DNA from: Acidobacteriota bacterium | GTDB lineage: Bacteria; Acidobacteriota; Terriglobia; UBA7540 | NCBI GenBank assembly: GCA_003165615.1 | Contig: PLWR01000515.1 | Span: forward strand, 1 to 6,823 | DNA: 6,823 bases | Direction: 5' to 3' | Shown here: piece by piece, positions 6,487-6,823 of the stretch | Layout of the letters: each line of letters opens with the position of its first letter | How positions within the stretch are numbered: position 1 is the first letter of the stretch | Notes under the pieces: generated by a model | Database searches by the model: none | What the model was told of the DNA's origin: nothing | Seen by the model: the letters and a program-made list of their open reading frames with translations, nothing else | Position numbers and translations under genes: made by a program

Positions 6487-6706
6487 GCGGCGGCAACCGG
6501 CAAGAATTGGCCGTAGTAGCCCAGGCACTCCTGCCTGTGTCGCTTTCCCTTCACCGCCAGGAGTGGCTATGCGACCAGTGGTTACCTTAGCGCCGAGCGC
6601 CGGAGTGGTTGCTTTCTATCGGGAGGTCCGATTTGCCGTCAGGTCTGTATCGAACCAGTTCACTCCAGAAATCCGAGGGATCAAGGAGTAGTGATCGTCG
6701 CGGTCT
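6487..6706. other. Non-coding region downstream of the porin
   Basis: No gene is supported. A plus-strand open frame to 6691 overlaps the porin end, has no ribosome site, and is Ser/Arg/Pro-rich as expected of a shadow. The only structure seen is the short hairpin at 6522-6537 and its imperfect inverted echo, CACTCCTG (6526-6533) against CAGGAGTG (6558-6565), which would compete with it for pairing. Confidence 0.5.
6522..6537. repeat. Short perfect hairpin CAGGCA-CTCC-TGCCTG, possible dispersed repeat
   Basis: Six-bp perfect arms around a four-base loop, 35 bases after the porin stop. No T-tract follows, so it is not a typical terminator. Its compact palindromic form resembles small dispersed intergenic repeats, but only one copy is in the window, so this is a suggestion. 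Confidence 0.4.
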
Positions 6707-6760
6707 AAAAGGGGGCGACCCGCAGGCCTGCACAACGGGCCTCCGCCCGCCCGGCGTTTT
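6707..6760. terminator. Probable bidirectional intrinsic terminator
   Basis: The plus strand reads AAAA (6707-6710) and then a GC-rich imperfect stem: GGGCG (6713-6717) pairs with CGCCC (6748-6752) and AGGCC (6724-6728) with GGCCT (6738-6742), around a nine-base loop. GGCG and TTTT (6757-6760) follow. The minus strand has the same stem followed by CCTTTT. An A-tract, stem and T-tract fit a terminator shared by the porin and a convergent gene at the right edge. The internal mismatch and short T-tracts make it moderate rather than strong. Confidence 0.5.
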
Positions 6761-6783
6761 GTAATAGGAGTGTTTCAATTTGG

Positions 6784-6823
6784 TTACGTTTCGGCCTGCA
6801 CGGCGAGAACGTTATCCAGGACG
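6784..6823 (-). CDS. Possible C-terminal end of a convergent gene
   Basis: On the minus strand the right edge reads V-L-D-N-V-L-A-V-Q-A-E-T and then TAA (6786-6784). Only 12 codons are visible, so no family can be named. The convergent orientation and the terminator-like structure 24 bases beyond the stop support it. Alternatives are plus-strand starts at GTG 6770 or TTG 6780, near TAGGAG (6765-6770), which are also open to the edge. Confidence 0.3.
   Translation of the reverse strand, partial: VLDNVLAVQAET

Noticed and set aside
5778..6590. Continuous 270-residue plus-strand frame across the porin end
   Set aside because: Only 5973-6056 of it carries porin sequence; the rest is Arg/Ser/Thr-rich shadow of the other two porin frames.
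1..6823. CRISPR arrays, tRNA or rRNA genes, insertion sequences, attachment sites
   Set aside because: No regularly spaced direct repeats, no cloverleaf or rRNA-like sequence, no transposase or terminal inverted repeats were seen on reading through.

Overview
This is a bacterial stretch with fairly high GC. Several things together suggest Acidobacteriota, probably of the Solibacter/Bryobacter type: exported proteins whose predicted signal peptides are cleaved just before Gln, a secreted caspase-fold protein next to a DUF4384 protein, and a long coiled-coil porin ending in an L-R-Y-V-L-P type barrel strand. This placement is inferred from family knowledge, not from any marker gene.

Layout: (1) Positions 1-1891, minus strand: a two-gene unit. 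A spermidine-synthase-like Rossmann protein (1139-1891) is followed after 28 bases by the first 370 codons of a secreted, probably six-hairpin glycosidase-like protein. That gene runs off the left edge, so it is an open frame with no stop in the window. (2) Positions 1892-2317: a divergent intergenic region with a perfect 10-bp inverted repeat in the leader of the minus-strand unit and only weak promoter candidates. (3) Positions 2318-4515, plus strand: a two-gene unit of exported proteins, a small DUF4384 protein followed by a caspase-like (C14) protease. The protease has an intact His/Cys dyad and a Pro-rich linker to a PsbP/DcrB-like C-terminal domain. (4) Positions 4730-6486, plus strand: a DcaP-like outer-membrane porin with an N-terminal coiled coil, broken by two +1 frameshifts 84 bases apart. 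(5) Positions 6487-6823: non-coding sequence with a short hairpin, a probable bidirectional terminator, and possibly the last 12 codons of a convergent minus-strand gene.

Working together: every confident gene except the methyltransferase-like one encodes an exported or outer-membrane protein, so this is an envelope-oriented neighbourhood. The most interesting part is the DUF4384/caspase pair. The two domains are, to my knowledge, often found in one polypeptide. Here they are separate exported proteins that share a short motif directly after the signal peptide, which suggests they act together outside the cytoplasm. The substrate and trigger cannot be read from the sequence.
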